This document shows positions 53,764-62,438 of a stretch of 64,000 bases of DNA, one piece after another. The translations under genes and the position numbers were made by a program. Positions within the stretch are counted from its first letter, which is position 1. The number at the start of each line of letters is the position of its first letter. The DNA lies in NCBI GenBank assembly GCA_964581385.1, contig CAZOOK010000012.1:62001-126000 (forward strand). The letters are read 5' to 3'. Below the pieces are notes generated by a model. The model was not told where the DNA came from, made no database searches, and saw only the letters and a program-made list of their open reading frames with translations. The stretch comes from CAZOOK01 sp964581385 (GTDB lineage Bacteria > Pseudomonadota > Gammaproteobacteria > Nevskiales > Nevskiaceae).

Positions 53764-55472
53764 GCTTTTCTCACCTTGTTTGCGGACGCTGCTTCTGCTT
53801 TCGCAAATTTCAATGCCTCATCCAGCGTATCCATGAATTCGTTGACCTTGATCGGCTTGGTGAGATAACGGAAGAATCCTGACTCCAGACCTTTGGCGAT
53901 ATCGCGGGGCATGGCGTTGGCGCTGAGCGCGACCACCGGAATGTGCGCCGTTGCCGGATCCTCGGCTAGGACTTTCAGCGCCCTGACGCCACTGATGCCC
54001 GGCAGATTGATGTCCATCAGGATTACATCCGGTAGGAACTCCCGCGCAATCTCGATGCCCCGGTTGCCGTCTTCTGCACTCAGCAGGCGGATATCGGGCC
54101 GGCGAGCGATGAGGTCCTCGACCAGCATCAGGTTGGCCGGGTTGTCCTCGACATAGAGCAGGGTGCGCAAGTGCGCGTCGGTTCGAACCTGAATCGTGGC
54201 GACAGCTGCGGGGGCGGCTGCGTCGATGATCGCGTGCGGCTCGCGTGTCAGGTTCAATTCGATCCAGAACACACTGCCTTCCTTGACGGTGCTTTCCACG
54301 CCTATGGTGCCTCCCATCAACTCGATCAGGCGCTTGCATACCACCAAGCCGATGCCTGTGCCTTCCTCGGTGTTATCCTCCTGTCCGAGACGATTGAAAG
54401 GCTGGAAAAGCTGCGCCAGTTTTTCCGGAGCCAGGCCTTCGCCGGTGTCCTTGACGCAGATGCGAATGTGCCCCGGGGCGCTCGCAATACAGTCCACTAC
54501 GACCGTCCCGTCTGCCCGGTTGTATTTGATCGCGTTGGAAAGCAGGTTTATGAGAACCTGCTTCACTCGTGTCCGGTCGGCTTTGACAAAGTACGGCATT
54601 TCAGACTGTGGAAAAGCCACGCTGATGCCGCGCTTCTGCGCCTGCGGTTCTATCATGGCTTGGCATTCGCGCATCACGTCGGCCAGCGATATCGGTTCCA
54701 GCGACAGCGACAGCTTCCCGGATTCGATGAGGGCGAGATCGAGGATTTCATTGATCAGCTCCAGCAGGTACCACCCCGCCTTGAGAATCTGATCGAGGCT
54801 TCGCCTCTGGGATGTGGTCGGCGGCGGCGAACCGGACTCTATAAGCTGGGCAAATCCCAGGATCGCGCTGAGCGGCGTGCGCAGCTCGTGGCTCATGCTG
54901 GACAGGAAGTCCGATTTCGCGAGGTTGGCCTTTTCCGCAACGGCCCTGGCCTCATGCAGTTCAAGTTCGAACCGCTTGCGCACCGAATTGTCGGCACCGA
55001 TCAACAAGTATCCGATGATATCGTCATAGTCATCGCGCAGTGCGGTGATCGATACGATCGCCGGAAAGCGGCTGCCGTCCTTGCAGATATAGGTTAATTC
55101 GTAACTGTCTTCGATCCCGCGCGACGCTTTGTAAGCCAGTGCCTCGAAGCCTGGCGCAATGGTGGTTGCGAGCTCAACGCTCAGTGCCTGCGCGCGCGCC
55201 ACCACTTCCTGCGGATCATGGATGTCGCTGGGGCTGATCTTGTTGATAACTTCGGCGGCCGGATAGCCCAGCATGCGCTCGGCGCCACCGTTGAATAATT
55301 GGATGATGCCTTTTTCGTCGGTGGCGATAATCGAGAAATTGGCACTGGTGAGGATTGCATTCTGCAAAGCTCCGGCTTTCAGCAAGGTGTCCCGGCGCTG
55401 CATTTCGATGATCCCGTTCAGTCTGCCGGCATCATCGAGAGTGACGGAGTCGAATACCTTTTTCCCTAACAT
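53760..55472 (-). CDS. Hybrid histidine kinase PAS-HisKA-HATPase-REC
   Basis: 570 residues, no transmembrane helix. PAS (35-150: FSIIATDEKGIIQLFNGGAERMLGY), HisKA with FLSSMSHELRTPLSAILGF (His acceptor), ATPase with NLLSNAIKYN, DTGEGLAPEKL and GTGIGLVVCK, and a C-terminal receiver with DVILMDINLPGISG. Heads a three-gene minus-strand operon with the REC-PAS protein and Crp/Fnr regulator A. The perfect palindrome lies 220 nt upstream. Confidence 0.92.
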   Translation of the reverse strand: MLGKKVFDSVTLDDAGRLNGIIEMQRRDTLLKAGALQNAILTSANFSIIATDEKGIIQLFNGGAERMLGYPAAEVINKISPSDIHDPQEVVARAQALSVELATTIAPGFEALAYKASRGIEDSYELTYICKDGSRFPAIVSITALRDDYDDIIGYLLIGADNSVRKRFELELHEARAVAEKANLAKSDFLSSMSHELRTPLSAILGFAQLIESGSPPPTTSQRRSLDQILKAGWYLLELINEILDLALIESGKLSLSLEPISLADVMRECQAMIEPQAQKRGISVAFPQSEMPYFVKADRTRVKQVLINLLSNAIKYNRADGTVVVDCIASAPGHIRICVKDTGEGLAPEKLAQLFQPFNRLGQEDNTEEGTGIGLVVCKRLIELMGGTIGVESTVKEGSVFWIELNLTREPHAIIDAAAPAAVATIQVRTDAHLRTLLYVEDNPANLMLVEDLIARRPDIRLLSAEDGNRGIEIAREFLPDVILMDINLPGISGVRALKVLAEDPATAHIPVVALSANAMPRDIAKGLESGFFRYLTKPIKVNEFMDTLDEALKFAKAEAASANKVRKA

Positions 55473-55691
55473 GGCGGGCCTACGTATAAAAGCACACAAT
55501 GATGCGGAGGAGATTTCGCAGCCTGGGCTGCCAGTGAAAGCGGGAAAGCCCGGAAAACCGGTCAAATTGACCGCTCCGGACAGATTGCCACCGGTTCACG
55601 GGCCAGGCAGATACAACTCCAAGCGCGCGCAATAAGAAACCACACACCCCTCGGTTCACCCAAAATCATCGCGCCGTCTCGGGGATACGTC

Positions 55692-55707
55692 TGTGCGCTA
55701 GCGCACA
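55692..55707. promoter_or_regulatory. Crp/Fnr-like perfect palindrome, site 5 (reference)
   Basis: TGTGCGCTAGCGCACA is a perfect 16-bp palindrome in the 271-bp gap between the hybrid-kinase start and the Crp/Fnr regulator B stop. Same length and TGTG...CACA frame as a Crp box (TGTGA-N6-TCACA). Confidence 0.65.
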
Positions 55708-55743
55708 TAAGAAAACTGATGGGTCTTTTTCTAAACTCCGCGC

Positions 55744-56463
55744 CTAGCTGTAAAGACTCTTGTTCATGGTCGAGATGAGTGCATAGCATTCGCAGGAGGC
55801 GCGCTCGAGGCCAGCACGATCGAGCACGGTGATGTTACCGCGGTTGTAATGGATCAGATTTTTTCTTTGCAGCGCCCCGGCAGCGATGGTGATGCCGCTG
55901 CGGCGCACGCCGAGCATCTTGGCGAGGAATTCATGCTTGAGTGAAAAATGGTCCGCGTGCGCGCAGTCCTGGGTCATCAGCAGCCAGCGTGACAGCCGTG
56001 CTTCCACGAGATGGAAACGCGTGCACACCGAAGCTCGTGCCAGTTCTACCAGCAACAAATACAGATAGCGTCTGAGATCGCGCTCCAGCCGCGCATTTAC
56101 GCTCAGTTCGCGCTTGAAATCGCTTGCCTTCATGCGCAGCGCCATGCCCTCGCCCTGCACCAGCGCGTGCAGCGGCGATACATTTATGCCCAGTATCAGC
56201 GAAGTTCCCAACATGCCTTCATCGCCGATCAGGCCGACCTCAAGCGTTGAATGATCATCGGCCTTCGCCACTAGAGAGATGAAGCCGCTGGTCGGAAAAT
56301 AGACGTAACGGATTCGCTGCCCTGGTTCGGCGAGGATGTCTCCGAAATCGCACTTGATCGGCTCCAAATGCTTCAGAACGCTATTACTACGACTTTTGCC
56401 CAGTGACATATCGAGCAGACGATTGCCAAAACATCCAGCGGATGTAGGGTTGTCCTTTACCAT
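55744..56463 (-). CDS. Crp/Fnr-family regulator B
   Basis: 239 residues. cNMP-like barrel (GDILAEPGQRIRYVYFPTSGFISLVA), linker helix, and winged helix with KMLGVRRSGITIAAGALQ. Ends GLERASCECYALIST, the shared Cys-Glu-Cys-Tyr signature. More divergent than regulators A and C, which are closer to each other. ATG at 56463 has AAGGA at 6 nt. Confidence 0.88.
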   Translation of the reverse strand: MVKDNPTSAGCFGNRLLDMSLGKSRSNSVLKHLEPIKCDFGDILAEPGQRIRYVYFPTSGFISLVAKADDHSTLEVGLIGDEGMLGTSLILGINVSPLHALVQGEGMALRMKASDFKRELSVNARLERDLRRYLYLLLVELARASVCTRFHLVEARLSRWLLMTQDCAHADHFSLKHEFLAKMLGVRRSGITIAAGALQRKNLIHYNRGNITVLDRAGLERASCECYALISTMNKSLYS

Positions 56464-56557
56464 TGAATTCCTTGATGCTGCTGATCCGAGATGAGTGCCC
56501 GCACGAATTGATAAAACTGCTAACACCGGACCGTATCGTATTCATTTGCATATTCTC

Positions 56558-56573
56558 TGTGCGTTAAACCACT
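56558..56573. promoter_or_regulatory. Weak Crp/Fnr-like half-site, site 6
   Basis: TGTGCGTTAAACCACT keeps the left half TGTGCG and CAC on the right; 95 nt upstream of regulator B. The gap 56464-56798 otherwise shows an A/T-rich plus-strand promoter region for the GGDEF-EAL gene but no clear -35/-10 pair. Confidence 0.3.
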
Positions 56574-56798
56574 GAGTTCTCCTTTCTGCGAAAGACAGCA
56601 GTCAATGGGTATTGTCGATCGCAATGTACTGTATGTGTTCGGTAGCGAACGCTGGGATGTTGCTGCCGAGCACTCTCAACATGCACCCTCGCTGCAGCGG
56701 GAGATTTGTCCTGATAATTTTCATGTTCGCTGCCGCACAGACCGCTGCGCGGGCGTCTGTTTTAATAAGAAAAGGGATTTTTACCGGGTACGGATGCT

Positions 56799-58973
56799 AT
56801 GACGCAAAACAAGGAAGGACCCTTGGCGTTTCGAAACATACTCTTGATCGAAGACAATCCCGCGGATGCCGAGACCGTTCGAGAGGCGCTCACGAATTCC
56901 GGCGATGGGGTATTTCGAGTTGAATGGGTGAGGCACTGCTCCGAGGGTGTGGAACGACTGGGCAGGGAAGACAGGCAGGAAAAAAATGGAATTGCAGCGG
57001 TGTTGGTCAATCTCTTTCTGCCCGATGGTCAGGGTCTCGAAACTCTTGACAAGCTCTTTAGTGCCGCGCCGCAGATTCCGATCCTGGTCCTTACATCTGT
57101 AGAGAAAGAGAATACTGCCAAGCTGGCGGTCCAGCATGGCGCGCAGGACTATCTGCTGAAGAACCGGATCGACGGATACATGCTGCCCAAGGCTTTGGGC
57201 AGCATGATCGAACGCGGGGTAAATGCAGAGGCGTTATTTGAAGAGAAGGAGCGTGCGCAGGTCACGCTCAATTCGATCGGTGATGCGGTCATGAGCACCG
57301 ACGTGCGCGGCAACGTCACGTATCTCAACGCCGTCGCTGAGAAATTGACGGGCTGGCCCTTGGCAGAGGCGGCAGGTCGTCCGCTGGAGGAGGTGTTCCA
57401 GATCGTCGATTCCACCACTCGCGCAACCGTGCAGAATCCGATGGCGCTGGCGATTCAGGAAAACAAGACCGTCGGCCTGACTCCAAACTGCATTCTGATC
57501 CGGCGCGATGGCGTTGAATCCGCCATCGAAGATTCCGCCGCCCCCATCCACGACCGCCGGGGACACGTGACCGGCGCGGTCATGGTGTTTCACGATGTGA
57601 GCATGGCCCGGGCGGTATCGCTCAGAATGGCTTATCTGGCCCAGCACGACAGCCTCACCGATTTACCCAATAGAATTTTGTTGAACGACCGCCTGGCCCA
57701 GGCGATGGCCATGGCTCACCGTCACCGGCAAAAGCTGGCGATGCTGTTTCTGGACATCGATCGCTTCAAACACGTCAACGACTCCCTGGGCCACGCCATC
57801 GGAGATCGCCTGTTGCAATCCGTCGCACAGCGCTTGCTCGCTTGCGTGCGCAGTTCGGATACCGTCAGCCGGCAGGGAGGCGATGAGTTTGTGATTTTGC
57901 TCTCGGAAGTGATGCAGGTACAGGATGCGGCCGTCATTGCGGATAAAATACTCAAGATCCTGAGCGCCCCCCACCGCATCGAGAGCCATGAGTTGGACAT
58001 CACGGTGAGCATCGGCATCGTCATCTACCCCGATCATGGATTGGATGCAGAGACTTTATTGAAGAACGCCGATTTCGCGATGTATCACGCGAAAGACAAC
58101 GGGCGCAACAATTATCAGTTCTTCAGGCCGGATATAAAGGTATCCGCCATCGAGCGGCAATCCCTCGAAAGCGGTCTGCGGCATGCCATCGAGCGGAACG
58201 AATTGACGGTGCACTACCAGCCGAAAATAAATCTGAATACGGGGGCCCTTTCTGGCGCGGAAGCGCTCCTCCGCTGGTGCAGCCCAGAGCATGGAGTCGT
58301 GCATCCGGCGCAATTCATACCGATTGCGGAGGAGTGTGGCTTCATTGTGCCTATCGGCCGGTGGGTGTTGCGCGAAGCCTGCCGCCAGGCCCGGGCCTGG
58401 CAGGATGCGGGTCTGCCGCCGCTGCGCATCGCGATCAACGTCTCCGCGGTGGAATTGCGGGCCAAGAAGTTCGCTGAGGGAATACACGCGACTCTGAAAG
58501 AGGTCGGCTTGGAGCCGTGCTACCTGGATCTTGAGCTGACAGAGTCCTTTTTGATGGACGACTCCGCATCGACGACGGAAGTGCTGCGGACCCTCAAAGA
58601 CATGGGCATACAACTCGCATTGGATGACTTCGGTACCGGTTATTCAAGCTTGAGTTATTTGCGGCGCTTTCCGATTGATATCTTGAAGATCGATCAGTCG
58701 TTCGTGCGCGATCTCGCCACGGTTGCGGACGATGCCAATATCGTCACCGCGGTGATCGGCATGGGGAAGAGTCTGCGCATGACGGTCGTAGCGGAAGGTG
58801 TGGAAACGCAGGAGCAGTTCGCATTCCTCAAGAATCAAGGCTGTCCCGAAGGGCAGGGCTACTACTTCAATCGGCCGATGGCGGCGGCGGAGTTTGGCCA
58901 ATGGCTGGAGCGCGGCGCAACGAAAGGCGTCTTTGCTGACTCACGCACCACGCTCACCGCTCCGGTTCAATAG
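56799..58973 (+). CDS. REC-PAS-GGDEF-EAL c-di-GMP enzyme with a degenerate receiver
   Basis: 724 residues. Receiver (12-130) with the acidic pair E18/D19, but the acceptor position reads VLVNLFLPDG, giving Asn71 instead of Asp. PAS at about 150-270; GGDEF domain with canonical RQGGDEF; EAL domain with SGAEALLRW, ELTESFLMDD and DDFGTGYSSLSYL. Both catalytic domains look intact, so net c-di-GMP effect cannot be predicted. Convergent with regulator C, overlapping it by 20 nt. Confidence 0.93.
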   Translation: MTQNKEGPLAFRNILLIEDNPADAETVREALTNSGDGVFRVEWVRHCSEGVERLGREDRQEKNGIAAVLVNLFLPDGQGLETLDKLFSAAPQIPILVLTSVEKENTAKLAVQHGAQDYLLKNRIDGYMLPKALGSMIERGVNAEALFEEKERAQVTLNSIGDAVMSTDVRGNVTYLNAVAEKLTGWPLAEAAGRPLEEVFQIVDSTTRATVQNPMALAIQENKTVGLTPNCILIRRDGVESAIEDSAAPIHDRRGHVTGAVMVFHDVSMARAVSLRMAYLAQHDSLTDLPNRILLNDRLAQAMAMAHRHRQKLAMLFLDIDRFKHVNDSLGHAIGDRLLQSVAQRLLACVRSSDTVSRQGGDEFVILLSEVMQVQDAAVIADKILKILSAPHRIESHELDITVSIGIVIYPDHGLDAETLLKNADFAMYHAKDNGRNNYQFFRPDIKVSAIERQSLESGLRHAIERNELTVHYQPKINLNTGALSGAEALLRWCSPEHGVVHPAQFIPIAEECGFIVPIGRWVLREACRQARAWQDAGLPPLRIAINVSAVELRAKKFAEGIHATLKEVGLEPCYLDLELTESFLMDDSASTTEVLRTLKDMGIQLALDDFGTGYSSLSYLRRFPIDILKIDQSFVRDLATVADDANIVTAVIGMGKSLRMTVVAEGVETQEQFAFLKNQGCPEGQGYYFNRPMAAAEFGQWLERGATKGVFADSRTTLTAPVQ

Positions 58974-59688
58974 TCGCGGGCAGCAAGCGATCAAATTCTT
59001 TTTTGACGACTGCGTAGCATTCACAGGATCTCTTCTCTAGCCCCTTGCGATCAAGCACTTTGATGTGCCCACGGTGATACTCGATCAAACCAAGCGCCTG
59101 CAGCTTGCCCGCTGACGCAGTGACCCCTTCGCGCCGCACACCCAGCATATTGGCGATTAATTCCTGCGTCATCACCAGCGTATCGGACGAAAGCCGATCG
59201 ATGCTCAGCAGCAGCCAGCGGCACAGTTGTTGTTCCAGAGAGTGATGACGGTTGCAGACGGCGGTCTGCGCCATCTGCGTCAGTAACGCTTGCGTATACC
59301 GCAGCAGCAGATGCTGCATCGCGCCGGCCCGGTTGAACGAATCCTTCAGCAGACTTCCCTTCAAACGATAGGCCTGCCCGGCGCTCTGCACCACTGCCCG
59401 GCTGGGTGTGGTTTCGCCACCCATGAACAGGGACACGCCGACGATGCCTTCCAGCCCCACTACGGCAATTTCAGCCGATGAGCCATTTTCCATTACATAC
59501 AGCAACGAAACGATGCAGTCGATGGGAAAATAGACGTGCTGCAATCGCGCCCCGGATTCATAGAGAACGGAGCCGAGTTTCATCGATACCAATTCCAGGT
59601 GCGGTAGCAAGCGCTTGTATTCAGTTGCCGGCAACACGGCGAGCAAGCAGTTCTGCCTGGGAGAGGGGGGTGTTTCGGACATAGTCAC
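58954..59688 (-). CDS. Crp/Fnr-family regulator C
   Basis: 244 residues, close paralogue of regulator A (ARLQHVYFPIDCIVSLLYVMENGSSAEI; NMLGVRREGVTASAGKLQ; KRSCECYAVVKKEFDRLL). Barrel, linker helix and HTH as there. Its own start faces the A/T-rich divergent gap with nested inverted repeats. Confidence 0.9.
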   Translation of the reverse strand: MTMSETPPSPRQNCLLAVLPATEYKRLLPHLELVSMKLGSVLYESGARLQHVYFPIDCIVSLLYVMENGSSAEIAVVGLEGIVGVSLFMGGETTPSRAVVQSAGQAYRLKGSLLKDSFNRAGAMQHLLLRYTQALLTQMAQTAVCNRHHSLEQQLCRWLLLSIDRLSSDTLVMTQELIANMLGVRREGVTASAGKLQALGLIEYHRGHIKVLDRKGLEKRSCECYAVVKKEFDRLLPATIEPER

Positions 59689-60037
59689 GTTCCGTGTCGG
59701 GCGAGATATCGATTGACAATCATATAGTGACTATATCTCTTATGGACTCATAATCAGTGTTCCATATCGCACATAGCGACACCGTCGGATCGCAGGTCGT
59801 TGTTCTTGCAGCGGTACTGCTTCGACAAGCGCCCTGTTGTACATCATCTGGAGCCTGCACAGACGAGAATCTGGTTCCTGACATCCGGACAAAGCCGCCG
59901 GCCTCTTGCTCGATGGTTCGGTATCGTACAGACGATATATGGTGCGGCGCGGCAATATGCCGTTGGTCGACAGGGACGTTGACTTGACTGCAGGCACGGA
60001 ATCAATCGCGCAGGGGCGTTAGTACGGGAGATGCACT
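59689..60037. promoter_or_regulatory. Divergent promoter gap with nested inverted repeats
   Basis: Contains ATATAG-TGA-CTATAT (59722-59736) and, around it, GAGATAT (59703-59709) / ATATCTC (59733-59739), with GATTG-A-CAATC (59711-59721) between. These lie 15-50 nt upstream of regulator C and could be its operator. The rest of the 349 bp shows no gene I would defend. Confidence 0.5.
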
Positions 60038-60973
60038 ATGGCACCGACGATGGAGCAGAGTCTCAGGGAGATTGATCGAGAGTCGAGCCGCAGGGATTTC
60101 TATGGTATGCCATTGCCGCAGCTACTCAGGCTGAAGGACGTGCATACCGAGAGTGTTCTTTCTACACGTGCTTCCGCGGTAGTTCCATATATCAGTTTGC
60201 AAAATATCAGTGTGTCGCAAACGATCGTCGAGCAACCCCGAGAGGTGGTGGAAATCCGCAGCGAAACGAAAGAAGTTTCTGGCGATTGGATGCTGGGCGC
60301 TGCGATGCATGATATGCGGACACCGCTGCAGATCATCGCGCTGGGGACTGAGTTTCTTTCCTCGATGGGGGGACTCTCCCCAAACGCGACGCTCATGGTC
60401 GGCAGGATGCACCGGGCTGCGGACCGCATTCGCGGCTTGATCAACGAACTCCTGGCATCGTCCCAAGCGGCCGCGTCTGCCGTGACTCCGTGTCCATGCA
60501 GAATTGCAGTGGACACCCTGCTGAGCGACGCCGTGATGATGATGTGTCCAATCGCCGACCGCAGCGATATTTGTCTGGAGGTCAGTGCCGGCACCGACCT
60601 TGGCTCCGTCAACATCAATTACGAACACATGCTGCGGGTTTTTTCCAACCTCATCGGCAATGCCATCAAGTTCTCATTAGCGGGCAGCCGGATCAACATC
60701 ACTGCCGATCGGGTGCAGGCCAGCATCCGGTTTGGGGTGCGTGACCAGGGCTCCGGCATCGCCGCGGCAGACCTCAGCCGCGTTTTCGAGCGCGGTTGGC
60801 AGGCGCAGCCAAACGATCATCGAGGAGCAGGTCTCGGTCTGACGATCGTCAGCGAGATCGTGGCGAGCCACGGCGGCACGATTGGTGTTTCAAGCGTCCT
60901 TGGCAAAGGCAGCGAGTTCCATTTCACGATCCCATCGCTTCAGCCGGAAATATCCGCAAATCAAGCACTTTGA
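60038..60973 (+). CDS. Soluble sensor histidine kinase with HDMRTP box
   Basis: 311 residues, no transmembrane helix and no recognisable input domain in the first 80. Phosphoacceptor box GAAMHDMRTPLQIIALG (H-D rather than H-E), then N-box FSNLIGNAIKFS, DQGSGIAAADLSRVF and GAGLGLTIVSEIV, and a typical C-terminus. No partner response regulator is adjacent on this strand. Confidence 0.9.
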   Translation: MAPTMEQSLREIDRESSRRDFYGMPLPQLLRLKDVHTESVLSTRASAVVPYISLQNISVSQTIVEQPREVVEIRSETKEVSGDWMLGAAMHDMRTPLQIIALGTEFLSSMGGLSPNATLMVGRMHRAADRIRGLINELLASSQAAASAVTPCPCRIAVDTLLSDAVMMMCPIADRSDICLEVSAGTDLGSVNINYEHMLRVFSNLIGNAIKFSLAGSRINITADRVQASIRFGVRDQGSGIAAADLSRVFERGWQAQPNDHRGAGLGLTIVSEIVASHGGTIGVSSVLGKGSEFHFTIPSLQPEISANQAL

Positions 60974-61189
60974 GTTCGCCGCGTTGCTCCCCATGTTGTA
61001 TCCGCAGCGACCGCCTTGGCCAAGTTTGCATATAGGCTGATTTCGTGTCGGTGGCACCGCGCCGTTCCAAGCGTCGGCCTAGCGGGCAGACGACTCGATG
61101 GCAGGATTGATAAGAACGCGAACGAGCGCCAAGCTGCGCGGTCTTAACCGCATGCGAAGCCGTTCGGCGACGAGCAGAGGGGATTGAAA

Positions 61190-61504
61190 ATGCATATTTC
61201 TATACGGGCTGCAGCGCGGGTTGCAGCGATCGTTTCCAGTCTCTTGGCTGTTGCTCCCGTCACCGTGCTGGCACAACCGTCGGCGGAAGAGATACCAGGC
61301 GTGAGCGATGGCCCCGTTTTGTCGCCTTACGCGGCGAAGATGACGGACCTGGGTTTTGCAAGCCGCCGTCAGACCGGCGGCGAAACGTCGAAGGACGGTC
61401 GCGCCCTGACGTTCTCCGAAGAAGGGGCCAAGGGCAAGAGCGTGAACCTAACGATCGATCCGATCAGCGGGCGGGTGCAGGAGCCAGTCCAGTCCAAGCG
61501 TTGA
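61190..61504 (+). CDS. Small secreted protein of unknown function
   Basis: 104 residues, signal peptide (hydrophobic 10-27, cleavage near VLA-Q), then a hydrophilic chain with a possible PepSY-like or beta-rich core (KGKSVNLTIDPISGRVQEP). GAGGGG is 7 nt before the ATG at 61190; a TTG two codons earlier is also possible. Confidence 0.6.
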   Translation: MHISIRAAARVAAIVSSLLAVAPVTVLAQPSAEEIPGVSDGPVLSPYAAKMTDLGFASRRQTGGETSKDGRALTFSEEGAKGKSVNLTIDPISGRVQEPVQSKR

Positions 61505-61592
61505 ACCAATGGGACGCTGCGGCTCACCGCGCATCGCTGCCTATGCGTATCCGATGGAGGCCTGATGACAGCATGGCCCGACTGGCAACAAA

Positions 61593-61618
61593 AAGGGCTC
61601 GGAGATATCCGAGCCCTT
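61593..61618. terminator. Strong terminator hairpin
   Basis: AAGGGCTCGGA / TCCGAGCCCTT, 11-bp perfect stem with GATA loop. On the minus strand it is followed by TTTTTG, six nt downstream of a tRNA/tmRNA-like 3' end; it may also stop the plus-strand gene ending at 61504. Confidence 0.85.
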
Positions 61619-61623
61619 CAATT

Positions 61624-61648
61624 TGGTGGGGTGGCGTCAATCGAATCC
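61624..61648 (-). other. tRNA/tmRNA 3'-end-like fragment, possible att site
   Basis: Read on the minus strand, this 25-nt stretch begins GGATTCGATTGACGCC and ends CACCCCACCA, the look of a T-loop plus acceptor end, with a terminator right after. The T-stem does not pair (no G53-C61), and AT-rich sequence replaces the expected RNA body, so it is a fragment. Such fragments mark the distal end of elements integrated in a tRNA or tmRNA 3' end. Confidence 0.45.
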
Positions 61649-62038
61649 GATATTTATCTATTTGATGATAATTAACTTATATCTGCTAGTTCCGTAAAGT
61701 AACCCCCAAACCTACCCCCAATTGCTGGGTGTTAGCGGTCCCCGTGCAGTTTGATGATCTTGGTCACGTCGGAAATTTTTTGCGATGGGCTGTGGCAAAG
61801 GAAATTCGAGCCGACAGGCGTTTTGCGCGCAGCGATTTTTCGTAGGTCTTGAAATACGTTGTCATGCCGTCACTGCGCTCTCTTTCGACTGGAGCAGCAG
61901 GCGGAATCAATCAGACATAGCGGCACAGCAGCGAGATGCGGAAGCAGCTATGCGCAGCATATCGGCTGCGCTGGCAGTGTGTGTCGTCGCCCCCCAATAA
62001 TTGGCCAGGTTGGCAGCGTTAGAACCCTGCTCGCAGGG
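61649..62038. other. AT-rich stretch without identified genes
   Basis: 390 bp next to the tRNA-like fragment. The first 70 bp are markedly A/T-rich, then comes a C-rich run with two AACCTACCCCCAA-like steps (61701-61721). No coding sequence is recognised. Confidence 0.4.
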
Positions 62039-62272
62039 TCAGAACCCGTAGGTCGAATCCGCGTAGCGCTGCAGCACGGCGCGATCAGCCGGCGGCAGCC
62101 AGTGCATTCCGCGTCTGATCGCCTCAGCAATCTCCAGACCTGCGCGGTACCCGATGCGGTTACCGTGCAGCATGTAGAAATACCACGCGAACGGGTGGCC
62201 GGCCTTTTCGTCGAAGGCTTCCAGCCACTCAACTAAGCGAGGCAGGCTGCGAATCTTCGCCTTATGCCCAAA
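62039..62272 (-). pseudogene. Start-less remnant of an unknown protein
   Basis: 77 codons ending in TGA at 62039, bounded upstream by an in-frame stop at 62273. The product is coherent (LVEWLEAFDEKAGHPFAWYF, RIGYRAGLEIAEAIRRGMHW, LPPADRAVLQRYADSTYG) and helix-rich, but there is no plausible start codon until an internal ATG (codon 34). It looks 5'-truncated, probably cargo of the element whose end lies at 61.6 kb. A CCCTGC-TCG-GCAGGG-type hairpin follows the stop. No family recognised. Confidence 0.45.
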
Positions 62273-62438
62273 TTAAAGATTAACGAGACACGTGCAGCGT
62301 GCCTATTTTTTGTACGAAAAGTTACACTTGGACGATTCTCTCAAAACAACCCTATGTCATCGAGGACATGCCGAGCGAGCTGCGTGGACACCTCGAACCG
62401 TTTCTTTCCGCGGTGATGTCCGCACCGGGGAGCACCTG

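Noticed and set aside
59740..59997. 85-codon minus-strand frame upstream of regulator C
   Set aside because: No ribosome site, no family, and it covers likely promoter DNA.
61624..61648. Complete tRNA or tmRNA gene at this place
   Set aside because: The T-stem cannot pair and no anticodon arm or D arm is found in the A/T-rich DNA on its 5' side.
61948..62232. 94-codon minus-strand frame
   Set aside because: Its product is low-quality (Arg/Cys/Thr-rich) while another frame of the same strand encodes the coherent remnant at 62039-62272.
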